64,000 nucleotides of DNA from Sacculina carcini (taxonomy: Eukaryota; Arthropoda; Thecostraca; Sacculinidae): NCBI GenBank assembly GCA_916048095.2, contig OU696591.1, forward strand, positions 5,659,999 through 5,723,998. Direction: 5' to 3'. Below, piece by piece: positions 1-12,219 of the stretch. A program made the position numbers and the translations under genes. How positions within the stretch are numbered: the first letter of the stretch is position 1; each line of letters starts with the position of its first letter. The notes under the pieces were generated by a model. The model saw nothing but the letters and a program-made list of their open reading frames with translations, had not been told where the DNA came from and did no database searches.

Positions 1-957
1 TTGTTGTTGTTGATAGTTTGGTTGTTGTTGTTGATAGTTTGGTTGTTGTTGTTGTTGATAATTTTGGTTGTTGTTGTTGATAGTTTGGTTGTTGTTGTTG
101 ATAGTTTGGTTGTTGTTGTTGTTGATGGTTTGGTTGTTGTTGTTGTTGATAGTTTAGTTGTTGTTGTTGTTGATAGTTTGGTTGTTGTTGTTGATAATTT
201 GGTTGTTGTTGTTGATAGTTTGGTTGTTGTTGTTGATAGTTTGGTTGTTGTTGTTGTTGATAGTCTGGTTGTTGTTGTTGATAGTTTGGTTGTTTTTGTT
301 GATGGTTTGGTTGTTGTTGTTGATGGTTTGGTTGTTGTTGTTGATAGTTTGGTTGTTGTTGTTGTTGATAGTTTAGTTGTTGTTGTTGTTGATAGTTTGG
401 TTGTTGTTGTTGAAAGTTTGGTTGTTGTTGTTGTTGATGGTTTGGTTGTTGTTGTTGATAGTGTTGTTGTTGTTGTTGATAGTTTGGTTGTTGTTGTTGA
501 TAGTATGGTTGTTGTTGTTGTTGATAGTTTGGTTGTTGTTGTTGATAGTATGGTTGTTGTTGTTGTTGATTGTCTGGTTGTTGTTGTTGATAGTTTGGTT
601 GTTGTTGTTGATGGTTTGGTTGTTGTTGTTCATAGTTTGGTTGTCGTTGTTGATGGTTTGGTTGTTGTTGTTGATAGTTTGGTTGTTGTTGTTGTAGATA
701 GTTTGGTTGTTGTTGTTGATGGTTTGGTTGTTGTTGTTGATAGTTTGGTTGTTGTTGTTGTTGATGGTTTGGTTGTTGTTGGTGTTGTTGTTGATAGTTT
801 GGTTGTTGTTGTTGTTGATAGTTTGGTTGTTGTTGTTGTTGATAGTTTGGTTGTTGTTGATGGTTTGGTTGTTGTTGTTGTTGATAGTTTGGTTGTTGTT
901 GTTGTTGATAGTTTGGTTGTTGTTGTTGTTGATAGTTTGGTTGTTGTTGTTGTTGAT
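1..957. repeat. TTG-rich minisatellite
   Basis: Imperfect tandem repeat of an 18-24 bp unit made of TTG triplets followed by GATAGTTTGG. It runs from the left edge of the window, so its full length is unknown. All frames are open for long stretches only because the unit contains few stops; a coding role is not supported. The TTG triplets recall the 3' tail of the LINE at 45.6-48.5 kb, so the array could have grown from a LINE tail, but this is a guess. Confidence 0.9.
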
Positions 958-1504
958 AGATGTACGTATCAGTTGTTGTTGGCGGATGTACGTAGCAGTA
1001 GCACTGCTCGTAACTTGCCTGTGGCGGAGTATATTCCACCAGAGGCTGGACCAAGTATTCATTTACTTGCCAGTGGTTTGCCTCTGGCAATACATAGCTT
1101 TGCAGAGGCTGTACATAATAGTACGATGGTGCTTGGTAGTTTGCCATTGGCAGGTAGCAGTCTACCATTGGCAGCGTGTAGATCGGAGGCGCGTAGAAAT
1201 CCATGGCGATAGTTGGCGTTGAAAGATGCAACAAGACTTGTGATGAAACAACAAAGCTGTCACTTCAGTCAAGTCCACGATACAATTGATTGTACAAAGT
1301 TCATTAACCTAGCGCTCGGATAAAACATACAAATATAACGTGATATCGTTTCTAAAGGTCGCCTAGGAATATAATGATAATTTTTGTTATAAATGGTAAT
1401 TCTCAAGTCAGATGTATTTTACGATGGATGTATGCATGCACTATGCTGTATAGGTATTCCATTTCTGCACATCATAAAAGCGTAGATGCTTATGTGGAAA
1501 TATT

Positions 1505-1672
1505 CAGCAAGGGCGTAGATTAGAGTTTCGCGGGTGGGATGACAGCCATCATGCAATAGTGTTAAAAGTTGGCTCGATTGGTCAATTATATGGGATCCTC
1601 AGCTATCTTATACGCAGTCAATTACAACACACATCTCAATGAAAAGTATATTGCATATAATTGCACACAAAA
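1505..1672. repeat. Dispersed repeat R1, partial copy
   Basis: Matches the longer copies at 9.62 kb and 10.98 kb: a GGATGACAGCCATCATGCA segment, then a CAATTACAACACACA segment and AATGAAAAGTATATTGCAT. About 170 bp are recognisable. No coding capacity and no clear terminal structure were seen. The stretch between the minisatellite (957) and this copy shows nothing else recognisable. Confidence 0.6.
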
Positions 1673-1675
1673 TTA

Positions 1676-3485
1676 ATAGAACACAAAATTATCTACACAG
1701 TAGTATATTCCTGTGTATATCGCAATCGTAATAGCTGTCAAATTGGCAATATGTCTTTTTGACTTTACACCGCCATAACTTCCTTTAGGTAAAGTTTGGA
1801 AAATTACAAATTATACCGTATTGTAGAAAACAAGATTTCTAGCACGATGGTATAATTTATTTTCATGTGTAACAAATAGTTACTGAGAAATAGTAGAAAA
1901 GTGAATTAATTTTAGTCGCCCGGTGTTCAAGTGTAATTTTGGATATATTTGAGAATTTTGCCAATTTTACACGTTTTTTGTATCATTTGTTGGTATAAAT
2001 TATAGCTTATCTTGTAGAACACAAAATTATCTACACAGTACTATATTCCTGTGTAATCGCAAGTGCGCATAATAGCTGTCAAATTGGCAATATGTCCTTT
2101 TGACTTTACACCGCCGTAACTTCCTTCAGATACACTTTGGAAAATTACAAATTATACCGTATTGTAGAAAACAAGATTTCTAGCACGATGGTATAATTTA
2201 TTTTTATGTATAACAAATAGTCACTGAGAAATAGTAGAAAAAGGAATAAATTTTAGTCGCCCGGTGTTCAAGTGTAATTTTGGATGTAATTGAGAATTTT
2301 GCCAATTTTACACGTTTTTTGTATCATTTGTGGGTATAAATTATAACTTTTCTTGTAGAACAAAAAATTCTCTACACAGTAGTCTATTCTTGTGTAATCG
2401 CAAGTGCGTAAATTGTGATTGGACTTCAGTGAAATTAAATCAGTGTATATTCCTGTGTAATCGCAAGTGCGCATAATAGCTGTCAAATTGGCAACATGAC
2501 AATTTGACTTTACACCGCCGTCACTTCCTTCAGATACACTTTGGAAAATTAAGAATTATACGGTATTGTAGAAAACAAAATTTCTAGCACGATGGTATAA
2601 TTAATTTTGATGTGTGACAAATATTTCTTGAGAATTAGGTAGCAAAATTAATTAATTTTAGTCACCCGGTGTTCAAGTGTAATTTTGGATGTATTTGAGA
2701 ATTTTGCCAATTTTACACGTTTTTTGTATCACTTGTGGGTATAAATTATAACTTTTCTTGTAGAACACAAAATTATCTACAAAATAGTTAAATTTTTATA
2801 GCTGTACCATTGCTGGTTTATGAGAAATAGATAGCGGAATATTGACCAAAATATTCGCGTTTTTCAGTGCTAATTTTGCATTTTTGACTTTGTCATTTTG
2901 ACTTCACACCGCCGTAAATTTTTTTTAATACACTTTGGAAAATTTAAAATTATACCGTGTTTTAGAAAACAAAATTCCCAGCATGATGGTATTATTTATT
3001 TAGATGTGTGATACTTATTTGTTGAGAAATAGAGAAAAAAGTAAATAAAATTGGTCGCCTTAAGTTCAAATGAAATTATGAATGTAGATTGTAATTTTGT
3101 CATTTTTACATATTTTATATTTAATTTTTGGATATGAATTATAGCCTACCGAGTAGAACAGAATATTTTCTACACAGTGGTATAATCTGTTTGGCTGTAC
3201 CATTTCTGGTTTATGAGGAGTAGATGCAGGAATATTGACCAAAATTTTCGCATTTTTCAGGGTTCATTTTGTCTTTTCACCGCGATAACTTGTTTTAGTT
3301 TTATTTTTAAAATTTAAAATTTATCCTATCGTGTAGACAAGAACATTTCCAACGTAATGGTATAAATTGTTGGCGGGTACACTGAGTGGTTACCGAGTAG
3401 CAGCTTGCTGAAAATGGACCCAGGAGGGTGGGACAGACAAACAAACACACAGACAGACAGAGGATCTCTTTTATATATATAGACT
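1676..3485. repeat. Tandem array of ~340-400 bp monomers
   Basis: The anchor GTAGAACACAAAATTATCTA or a close variant recurs near 1676, 2014, 2355, 2761 and 3150, giving periods of about 340, 340, 405 and 390 bp. Each monomer also has a block ending in CACCGCC-TAACTTCCTT and one with TAGCACGATGGTATAATTTA. The array ends in a run of GACAGACAAACA repeats and TCTCTTTTATATATATAGA. No ORF of note. It may be a satellite or an internally repeated retroelement tail. Confidence 0.8.
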
Positions 3486-3950
3486 AGCATTAAAACCCGC
3501 CCGTTGTGCGGAACAATTCATGAAATGAAATTCATATTTAATTAGTAAACATATTGCAAATTAAAAAAAAAAATTAGTAAATCCATAGAAATCCTGATCA
3601 ATTGAAAAGTCTAAATTTAATTATTTTAATTTTGACAAAATATTATCCCTCAACCCGCCTCATATTTAAACCCACCCGCCGTACGGAATAATTCAGAACT
3701 CGAACACGATCCGTTCTGGACCTTGAAGCCAAATCCGTTAGTTTTGTATATGAACTCGTTTTACACGGTAAAATTATACGTTCTATTATCTATAGTTGCT
3801 GCCACGGGACATTTATATCTCATAAACATGATCCATCGCTTAGTTTACGTTTGAAGCCCCTGATCTATACCATTGAGCCCGCGCAGTTAGGTCACCTCAT
3901 ATTCAAGCATACACACACGTAAATTGATGATGGTGATAATGATGGTAATA
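3486..3950. other. AT-rich spacer with a duplicated GC-rich motif
   Basis: No gene is visible. Two similar islands, near 3498 (CCCGCCCGTTGTGCGGAACA) and 3664 (related, with CCGTACGGAATAATTCA), suggest decayed repeat DNA linked to the neighbouring array. Confidence 0.4.
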
Positions 3951-4438
3951 TTTATTTAGATGTGTCATAGTTAGTTGCTGAGAAATAGAGAAAAAAGTAC
4001 AGAAAATCGGACGCGTCGAGCTTAAATATATTTTTGAATGTAGACTGAAATTTTGTCATTTTTACATATTTTATATTTAATTTTTGGATATGAATTATAG
4101 CCTACCAAGTAGAACACAATATTCTCTACACAGTGGTATAATCTGTTTGGCTGTACCATTTCTGGTTTATGAGGAGTAGATGCAGGAATATTGACCAAAA
4201 CTTTCGCATTTTCCAGGGTTCATTTTGTCTTTTCACCGCGATAACTTTTTTTGGCTTTATTTTTACAAGTTTAAATTTATCCTATCGTGTAGACATGAAA
4301 ATTTCCAACGTAATGGTATAAATTGTTCGCGGGTACACCGAGTGGTTACCGAGTAGCAGCTTGCTGAAAATGGACCAAGGAGGGTGGGACAGACAAACAG
4401 ACACACAGACAGAGGATCTCTTTTATATATATAGATTA
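3950..4438. repeat. Isolated copy of the tandem-array monomer
   Basis: Repeats the last monomer of the array at 1.7-3.5 kb, including the AGAACACAATATTCTCTACA anchor near 4110 and the same closing segment: TTGCTGAAAATGGACC, GACAGACAAACAGACAC, then TTTTATATATATAGATTA. A shared 3' end in separate copies suggests a dispersed element ending in this tail rather than a simple satellite. Confidence 0.65.
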
Positions 4439-4491
4439 AGAACTTGGTACCAAAGTAATTGTAAGACACACATATACGCACGTGTACGCAC

Positions 4492-5674
4492 CTCAAAGAC
4501 CAGAATACTCTGCAGCATATCTGGATAGTAGAGTTTGAATAGGTTGATCAGATACTGAATGAAGCCGATATCAATGTTGGCGAAGCCAGCCTGAGCCATG
4601 TCAAAAACAATAGTGATTCTACTGCCGCGCTCTTCTCTGTGGAATAAATGAACATAACTCAGCTGTAATACGCCCGCTTGTACTAACTTACTATTAGTAT
4701 TAATTACAGGTAAATACAGTAGCATGGGGGAAGAGTGCAAGTGCACTATTACCACCCTGTGCGGTGGCCCCATGTGTACTGGAAGCTAACCAAAATATGT
4801 AGAGAGAAAGAAAGTTAAAAAAGTAAATGTTTTAGTTAAAAAGATGAAAGCTAATGAATAAAAAATCAAAAGAAATACACGATTAATCAAATAAAAATTA
4901 TCAAATCAAAACCCAACATAAAAGCCTCACTAAAACACGAAAATTGGATATGATAAAGCTGAAATACATCTTCTCGTAAGAGATATATCAAATAAGATAC
5001 CAGATAGCATACATCTACAAGATATAAGAGACAGCATGCATTTCGGAAATGATACATCAATGAAGACATGGACCAAGAACAAAATAAATGAATGATAAAA
5101 TGATAAAAATGAGCATGAAGTGAAAAATGGAAATAAAAACCAGACATTTTTTAATCTCACGCGTGTTTTATTTTTGTTTCTCAAAAACATGTTTTTTTGT
5201 TTGTAATTAAAAACAGCAATATGTGCACTTCCTCAAGTGTACAATTTAGTATACACTTGAGGGAAAAATATAAAAGTTGAATAAACAAAAAATACACAAG
5301 GAAAATATTGTCAAAACTACACTTGTATAATACACTTCACAACAGACTAAACAGAACAGACAGACACACACACAGATAACAGACAGACTGAAACTGGGCC
5401 GCATAGATAGATGGATAGATAGTTAGACTAGTTAAGCCAGTGGCGGAGTCAGGAGTTATCCTCTGAAGGGCTGAAAGACGTTAAGGAATAAGATACCAGG
5501 GTTTGACGAAATATGGCAAACCACATTCGAAATGTTCAGGATTTGTTTGGGTGGGCTCAAGAGAGATATATTTTTGGGGGGATAAACCCTCCCCCTAGCA
5601 CCGTCATTGAGTTGAATTAAACAGGATGCGACACACAGACTAGATATCAAACGGTCATGGATATTGTCTCAAGT

Positions 5675-5724
<50 letters not shown>

Positions 5725-6061
5725 TACACACTTCAGAATGGCGTTTTTATGACGCCAGTAAAAAATCACGAGAAATTTCACAAGCAAAAAACATATTTTA
5801 AATACACAAATGTATCCTATGGTGTCAACTGAAAAAACTGTTAGTGATATATCTCAAATAGTGCGAGATTATCAATGGATTCATTCAATGGACCAGACAT
5901 AAACAAAAAAGAAACACAAACACACACAGACACACAAACAGAAACTGAAACGCATCCAAAGTACACGAAAACAGACCCAGACATGAACAGTAAATAAACA
6001 AACATACACACACACACACATACACACACATACAGACTCACTGACAAACAGGGCCCAAGTT

Positions 6062-6156
<95 letters not shown>

Positions 6157-6802
6157 ATGTGCGTCAGTGTGAGGAAGAGTTTGGGACTAAAGTGAGACAG
6201 AGAGAGAGATAAGAGAGGATTGTTCCACACAGAAGTTGAAGACACTAGTAAAAAATCACAAATTTTAGCATACACAAACACAGTGAAGTCCCCAGTGCAT
6301 GCGATACAGCCTAAATAATTATTTCAATAATATAATAATAATATTAGTGAGAATATACTTGGAAAACGATCATATCAAAGCGAATAAACAAATCCGAAAT
6401 GTCAATAACAATGGAAAAAATAAAATCTACACAACTAAATATGCTGATATTAACCAAACTAATAATATTCTTAATTATAAATATTATTCCATAAATAACA
6501 ATGTAAACAATAAAATCACAATAAAGGTTTGAGTATAAAAAAATAAACTGGATAATGAAATCATGATAGTATTTTCAATATTTATAAGAATAATACTTAC
6601 CGTTCGATTTTTTCAATCCAATAAGCGAGAAATTGGCGTCCCAATTCGTACATATCGCCCGACTGCTTATAATGTAATCGTGAGTTGAACACAAACAAGC
6701 GACAGCCAACACAGTCGCGTCCATGAGAGTGTACGGCGCCAATATCGAAAAACTCCCGCCGGACGTCGCCGTACGTCAAGTCTGTTGTGTGCGCGCGTAC
6801 AT

Positions 6803-6893
<91 letters not shown>

Positions 6894-9800
6894 AAGTTTT
6901 CGACATATATGAAGAAAGAAAAGAAAACACAAACGACTGCCACTCTTTGTCAAACGTTTCGGTCTTGAGACCTTCGTCAGTGACTATAAACAGATCAGTG
7001 ACGAAGGTCTCAAGACCGAAACGTTTGACAAAGAGTGGCAGTCATTTGTGTTTTCTTTTCTTTCTTCATATATATATATATATATAAAGTAGAGTTTACT
7101 ATTAAAAATCAATAACAACTGTTTAATGCTGCTTGTATACTGGTATTTTTTGTGATTTGAAAATGTATAAAATTATTGTGTATAAGAATTATGTTTGCGT
7201 GTAATTAAATTACACATTTTTACATATTAACCCTCTAGAATCCATGTTACACATAGGTAAAATTTGTTTCATAAGTTGTTTCATAAGAGTATAGCATACT
7301 AAAGAATAATAACACTAAACAAATTCTACCACCAGAACCCAGAGTAACACCAGTGCAACATATAAATCACATCTATTGAGCAAATACGCCACTACCGCTT
7401 GCTGAGGGATGGAGGGAAACAGCTGATGCACAGGATACAGGATATCACCTTGGATTCTAGAGGGTTGAACATATTAAACATATTGAACAAAGATGTCTGA
7501 AAGAAGCCTTTGGCTTGAAATGTAATGAATGAGTTGTGTATGCTAAATGAAAAATTGTTGTTGACAAAAATATACGTCTTACGCACATACAGACAGACAG
7601 ACACACACACAGACACATGTATATATGTAAAAGACGGCGTGCATGTATGAGTGTGTCCGCATATACGCAATGTATTGGTGTGCGTGTCCTTATGAGGAAT
7701 TTCATGAACATACATGCATTGCAGCGAGCGTTTGCAAATGCACAGTGGCGTACAGAGTGCGTAGTAAAATAGAGTGTTTAATTAAGTACATCGTCGTGTA
7801 TGTGCGTGTTCCAGAAGCCTTTTTCGAGCATGTATGTGTAGCTTACCAATATTGTAATTGTAATCAACATTGGTTTTTCTATCAGTGTTTGTTTTTCACA
7901 TTGATTCTATACACTGCGTCATTCAGTTGGGCGATTGCTAGAAATTTCCCTGCGATAATATCATCGCATCATTTCTGCGAACTGTAGTTGCATCATTTTG
8001 CAACAGCTACCACACACACGCAAATACAAACACGTACACATAAACACAACGTGCGCACATAGCGTGTGTGTGTGTCCGTGTGCCAAGATTCCATGAACAT
8101 ACACATCGCACTTACACGCACATTTGTAACATCTTGAACAATTTGTATTAGTGAAGTTATGGGTGATTTACGTTTAAAATATTCATTTAAAGGCAGTGGC
8201 GGCGCTAAGGGGGGCTTGGGGTGGGGCTGGACCCCCCGGAAATCATAATCATGAACAATAAATTTCTTAACACTGTAAATGAAGTCCTGTAATTATGGTT
8301 CAAGTTCGAGGACTGAATCAGTGTGCCCCAGTGCCTTATTATTATATCATGTAGTCAGCGTTCGAGTGTAGCTCTTCATACTTCGCCAAGCCCCCTCAAC
8401 TTTTTCCTCAGCCCCCCATATGAAGAATCCCGGCGCCGCCACTGTATAATTTAATAGTTTGACAACATGTTTTTCATGATGCGTTCCAACTCAAATTGAG
8501 GTGAATATATACTGTTGTAAATTAATATAATTGTCAATTATAATTGTGGGATATCCTAGATTCTAAACAGGCCCGGCCTAGCATTCCAATTCTCGTATAC
8601 AGACAGACACACATATACATACAGACACAAATATACATACAGACGCACATACAGACAGACGCACATACAGACAGACACACATACATACAGAAACAAACTG
8701 GTATCACAAGGCGTATTCCGCCAATGATAAGATCACTATAGGTTGAAAAACAAGTTAAACATACACTAACACACACACATACATACACAAGCATGAATTA
8801 ATCAGCATATGTTCTATAAGCACAGATCTCAATCACTATGTTAGAGAAAAAAATGATCATTTTTCATCGATATTTAGCAAAATAATCGATAAATATACAC
8901 GCAATAGTAGTAATAATTATGATTATAATATAAAGACTTTATTAATTATATGCTTATAAAATATATATATCAATTTTTTATTCAGTGTCACATGTTTATC
9001 TATTTTTGGTTGAGTGAACTTAATTTGTTGTTATTTGATTCTTTTCGGCATTAATTACAAGATACAAGATGAACCCTGACGTTATAATTAGCGGTGATTA
9101 AAACTGCAAAATAGGGATCAGTTAAACATGAAAAGACACGCCGATACGAGGCTGTCTTGAATTGACCCGTGAATCTAGTTAATTTCACTATCAGACCAGT
9201 TAATTATGTCAGGGACCATTTTTACAACAATTACCTTGAACTAGGCACGTACAGATTAACCTACACATACACACAGACAGACAGACACGCATAATGTTGG
9301 CACAGATTGCCCAAAAAAGGCGATTTAAAAACCAGATACGGTCGTCACAATTGAATTAAAAAAATTACAACATATAGCATATACAATAATAAAACACAAT
9401 TAAATATTTGTCCAAGTGACAGGTCAATATGTCAGCGACGAGGTCACAAGAGGTCATTGCACCGGGCGACTGTTTTTTATAAACTTCTTGATGTTTGAAC
9501 AATGACACAGCAGAAACGACCGGCGGGTTTTTCCGCGCGTGCAATGCACAATAACCGGTTCAGCGTTGTAACCAGTTTTTTCTCTTGAGCAGCATAGCCA
9601 TGCATGAGACAACACTGAGACAACGTGTAGATTAGTGTGTCGAGGCTCGGGGGATGACAGCCATCATGCATTAGTGTTCAAAGTTGACTCAGTTCTGGAT
9701 CAATTGCATGAGACCCTCAACCATTTTATGTTTAATCAATGACAACACACACATACCTCAATGAAAAGTATATTGCATATAATTACACACACACACACAC

Positions 9801-12219
9801 ATTTGTTGTGTATTGTTACTTTTTGCTATGCCGATTTTGATCATGATATACCCAATGAACTCTGAACTCAGCAGAATTCTAGGGGAGTATAATTGCATAT
9901 TCATAGTCGCAGTCAATCTGACAGGGGGTAAATATACCCAAATACCCCCCCACAGGATCTACGCTCATGACACACTGAAGAACGCCAACAAAAATTGCAA
10001 GCTAACAAAATTGAATAAGTTCAAAATATTTAGCGTATCAAGCGTTTGACGGCAGCTTCATTGGAGGACCACAACTTGAAACAGCACGTTCTTGCTATAA
10101 CATAATTTCTGAGACACGCTATTAGAGGGATTCAGTGAGTCAGTTTCTCATGTGTTCTGTGGTTTTGTTCACCAACTCGCGTATGATTCATGTGACGTCA
10201 AGCTCTGCTTGGTCATCATTGACTGCAGTTCTAATAACATTGCTTGGTCTTGATATCTGTGCTGCAAGCAACTCGGTAGTCCACTCAGTAGTAGCCTACT
10301 TATGTGACTGTCTTGATCGTAGGTGATTTGTGATTTTTCCCATATAATAATACTTCAAACACGAAGGGTTTGATGAATTCAACGTATGGAGTTCAGTGTG
10401 TTCAATAAAATTGAGAACCACGTGTTTCACCTACCATTGACATTCATGCTGTGCCGGAATTTCACTGATTCAATCATAAAATCCAGTGCCTTGTTCTGGT
10501 CGTGATCGCAATGAGCCAGAAAGCGACGAGACCAGCGTAAATCAACCTTGGCTCGTCTAACATCACACTCGTGCACACACTCTAACATAAACACACACAC
10601 AAACACATATTTATTTCATTTTCATTGATTAAACCATTATCGCCCGTTGATCTCATATGAGATCACTTAAAAGTAAGCATATTTTGTAGTTTTTGTCTAT
10701 ATTTATTAGGAACATTTCCTTTATATTAACGCAATATTTTTCAAAGAATTGATTTAAAATATGTGATAGACAAGCTTGAAAATGTCCCCAATATAATCAT
10801 GAGAGGTAGTGGGTTAAATCATTTATATAGCGCAATGCACACACATTACGTCTCGAATACGCATGACACAAACACACACACGCATACATACATACGTTCA
10901 CATACAGGCGTATTAATTAACACATATAAATATGGGACACACACACACATACAGTAAATAGTGCCTAGTAAGTAGGGGTGAAGATGTGTGTCGAGGCTCG
11001 GGGGGATGACAGTCATCATGCATTAGTGTTCAAAGTTGACTCAGTTTGGGTCAATTACATGTAACCCTCAACTATTTTCAGCCTAGTCAATTACAACACA
11101 AACATACCTCAATGAAAAGTATATTGCGTGATATAATTCTTCACATATTTCTAATTTCATACATTTTTTGTATATTTTCATTCTCCTTCTATGCTGATTT
11201 TGATGATAAAATACCCAATGAGCTGATCTCAGCAGAATTATCGGGGGGTATAATTGCATATTCATATAACCCAGCCAATTTGTCGGGGGTATATATACCC
11301 GGTCTAGGCTAAATGTGTAAGGATTCAAGAACATTAAAAACGCAAATTTATTAAACACGCTTAAAACGCACAAAAACGTTTCTATATGTTTCATAGATTT
11401 TAGGTTAGGTTAGGTTTAGCTGGTTAGGTTAGGTTAGGTTAGGACTGAAAGAAATTCGTTAAATAAAATTTTCTAAATCTAATGTTCTTGATTCCTGACA
11501 CCTTTGGCTTCAAACTATATTCCTTTATTAATACCTATAACCTATATTTAGTTCCTTTGCTTCCTTTTCATCTGCTCTCCACAAACATCTTATCGCTTCT
11601 TCTTCTGCATAAATGCGTTTCATGTACTCTTTGCTGTTTTTTATGTTGTTACCTCTGATTGCTCTTGTTTTTCTCATGTTGTGCACGGTATGTCTTTCCT
11701 TGTGCGTGCTGTTTTACGTTTGTTTTTTCCGCAAGCTTTTATCTTTTATTATGTTTTCCGCGCCTTTGCATTTTATCGTGCGCTTTATCGAATAAACGTT
11801 GTTGTGGTTGTTGTTATATACCCCCAGGATCTACGTCCATGCTAGTGAGATAGGGAGGTGAAAAGGTGACAGACGACTCCGACACTGCCGCCGGCCGAAA
11901 CCGGATAGCGGCTCTCCTTGGACACTCATAAATTATATAATAGAAAATGCCATCTCAAACATAATAAAATCAAAGACAATAAAAAAGTTATGCACACAAG
12001 CTGTGCACAACCATTTCCTGCGTGAAAATAACAAAAAATACTCCACAATGAATAGAAGTTATCTAATGCCAATTTTATTTGTGAATTTTATAAAAATTAC
12101 AATATAAATCACTAACCTCGCATGTCCTCATCTTGAATACGAAGCAGAAACTTGTCGCTGAGAGCACGTGCGTCTTCGTCGCTGATGTCGTCTGCGTGTA
12201 TTAGAGCAGCATCCGGCAT
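4492..12219 (-). CDS. MOSPD2: MOSPD2-like CRAL-TRIO domain protein, first four exons (3' part missing)
   Basis: Four exons on the minus strand, read by eye: 12219-12117 (ATG), 10581-10435, 6781-6601 and 4636-4492. All have AG/GT borders, and the phases join to exactly 192 codons. The product begins with an acidic ~34-residue leader, then a CRAL-TRIO N-lobe segment (RWSRRFLAHCDHD) and the lipid-binding fold (FFDIGAVHSHGRD; AYWIEKIER; ITIVFDMAQAG; YYPDMLQSILVFE). From memory of the family, this order resembles MOSPD2, an ER-anchored VAP-like tether whose CRAL-TRIO domain precedes an MSP domain and a C-terminal membrane anchor. Exons for those parts were not found between 1 and 4491, so the gene is partial here. 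Another CRAL-TRIO protein is the main alternative. It lies head-to-head with the SNAPC2-like gene, 790 bp between start codons. Introns are large and repeat-filled. Confidence 0.72.
4725..4925. repeat. Dispersed repeat R2, copy 1
   Basis: About 190 bp shared with 57900-58090: GTGCAAGTGCACTAT at the start, then ATGTAGAGAGAA and a closing AATCAAAT-rich block. Divergence is considerable. It lies in intron 3 of the MOSPD2-like gene. Confidence 0.55.
4926..6600. other. Intron 3 remainder of the MOSPD2-like gene
   Basis: Holds only AT-rich DNA plus two dinucleotide tracts: CA at 5681-5719 and GT at about 6067-6156, the latter over 40 units. Long ORFs across these tracts encode Thr-His or Cys-Val repeats and are artefacts. 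No conserved exon was seen. Confidence 0.6.
6067..6156. repeat. (GT)n microsatellite
   Basis: About 45 uninterrupted GT units in intron 3 of the MOSPD2-like gene. Confidence 0.95.
6800..6890. repeat. (CA)n-(TA)n compound microsatellite
   Basis: CA units followed directly by about 27 TA units, starting some 20 bp from the 3' splice site of exon 3 of the MOSPD2-like gene and so in its polypyrimidine/branch region (minus-strand TG/TA). Confidence 0.9.
6906..7073. repeat. Foldback inverted repeat
   Basis: Two near-perfect arms of about 75 bp, each containing CCACTCTTTGTCAAACGTTT and CGGTCTTGAGACCTTCGTCA or its reverse complement, around a loop of some 20 bp (near 6979-7000). TA microsatellites border both sides. 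It lies in intron 2 of the MOSPD2-like gene. The transcript would form a long hairpin. Confidence 0.9.
7231..7464. mobile_element. piggyBac-like MITE in a MOSPD2 intron
   Basis: Ends are CCCTCTAGAATCCA and its reverse complement, flanked by TTAA (7227-7230) and TTGA (7465-7468, probably a mutated TTAA). The TTAA target and CCC ends fit the piggyBac superfamily. The interior matches a 220 bp segment present in each intergenic unit of the phosphatase array (for example 23043-23262), in reverse orientation. No transposase. Confidence 0.75.
7465..8193. other. Intron 2 of the MOSPD2-like gene, no feature
   Basis: AT-rich sequence with short CA/TG-rich runs near 7590-7670 and 8015-8080. Nothing further recognised. 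Confidence 0.4.
8194..8444. mobile_element. hAT-like MITE A, copy 1
   Basis: 251 bp element with inverted ends CAGTGGCGGCGC and GGCGCCGCCACTG. The second copy (59169-59807) has a perfect 8-bp target duplication, which assigns the family to hAT-type transposons. Here no clear duplication remains. It lies in intron 2 of the MOSPD2-like gene. Confidence 0.75.
8445..9615. other. Intron 2, AT-rich stretch
   Basis: Contains a CAGACACA-type cryptic repeat (8600-8695) and otherwise no recognisable feature. Confidence 0.4.
9620..9965. repeat. Dispersed repeat R1, long copy
   Basis: Starts near GTGTGTCGAGGCTCGGGGGA and ends with a C-rich run and CAGGATCTACG. About 345 bp are shared with 10.98-11.31 kb, and its first part with 1.5 kb. 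It includes a short CA tract (9785-9802). No ORF, no clear terminal repeats. It lies in intron 2 of the MOSPD2-like gene. Confidence 0.65.
9966..10434. other. Intron 2 end, no feature
   Basis: Sequence between repeat R1 and exon 2 of the MOSPD2-like gene. Small ORFs here have no recognisable similarity. Confidence 0.4.
10980..11310. repeat. Dispersed repeat R1, interrupted copy
   Basis: Same order of blocks as the 9.62 kb copy. Its last block (CCCCCAGGATCTACG) reappears at about 11820-11835, after some 500 bp of other DNA that includes TTAGG repeats and a LINE 3' end. The copy was therefore split by later insertion. Intron 1 of the MOSPD2-like gene. Confidence 0.6.
11400..11445. repeat. Interstitial TTAGG repeats
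   Basis: Roughly eight TTAGG units with one interruption (TTTAGCTGG). TTAGG is the usual arthropod telomere unit; short internal runs also arise by chance or by break repair. Confidence 0.8.
11548..11817 (+). mobile_element. 5'-truncated LINE 3' end
   Basis: The last ~270 bp match the 3' end of the LINE at 45.6-48.5 kb: the final ORF codons (TTCCTTTGCTTCCTTTTCAT), the 3' UTR (TTTTTATGTTGTTACCTCTG) and a TTG-rich tail. Dead on arrival. It lies in intron 1 of the MOSPD2-like gene. Confidence 0.85.
11836..12116. other. Intron 1, proximal end
   Basis: No recognised feature. It ends at the 5' splice site of exon 1 of the MOSPD2-like gene (minus strand GTTAGT). Confidence 0.4.

Noticed and set aside
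1-1222. Long ORFs on both strands of the TTG minisatellite
   Set aside because: Translation is a pure repeat (Val/Leu or Asn/Gln), no ATG at the window start, no conserved domain.
5841-6281. ORF with a His-Thr run, and similar Cys-Val ORFs at 60.2-60.8 kb
   Set aside because: Products of CA/GT microsatellites.
8194-8444. Target duplication for MITE A copy 1
   Set aside because: The 8 bases on either side (TTTAAAGG and TATAATTT) do not match, so none is claimed.
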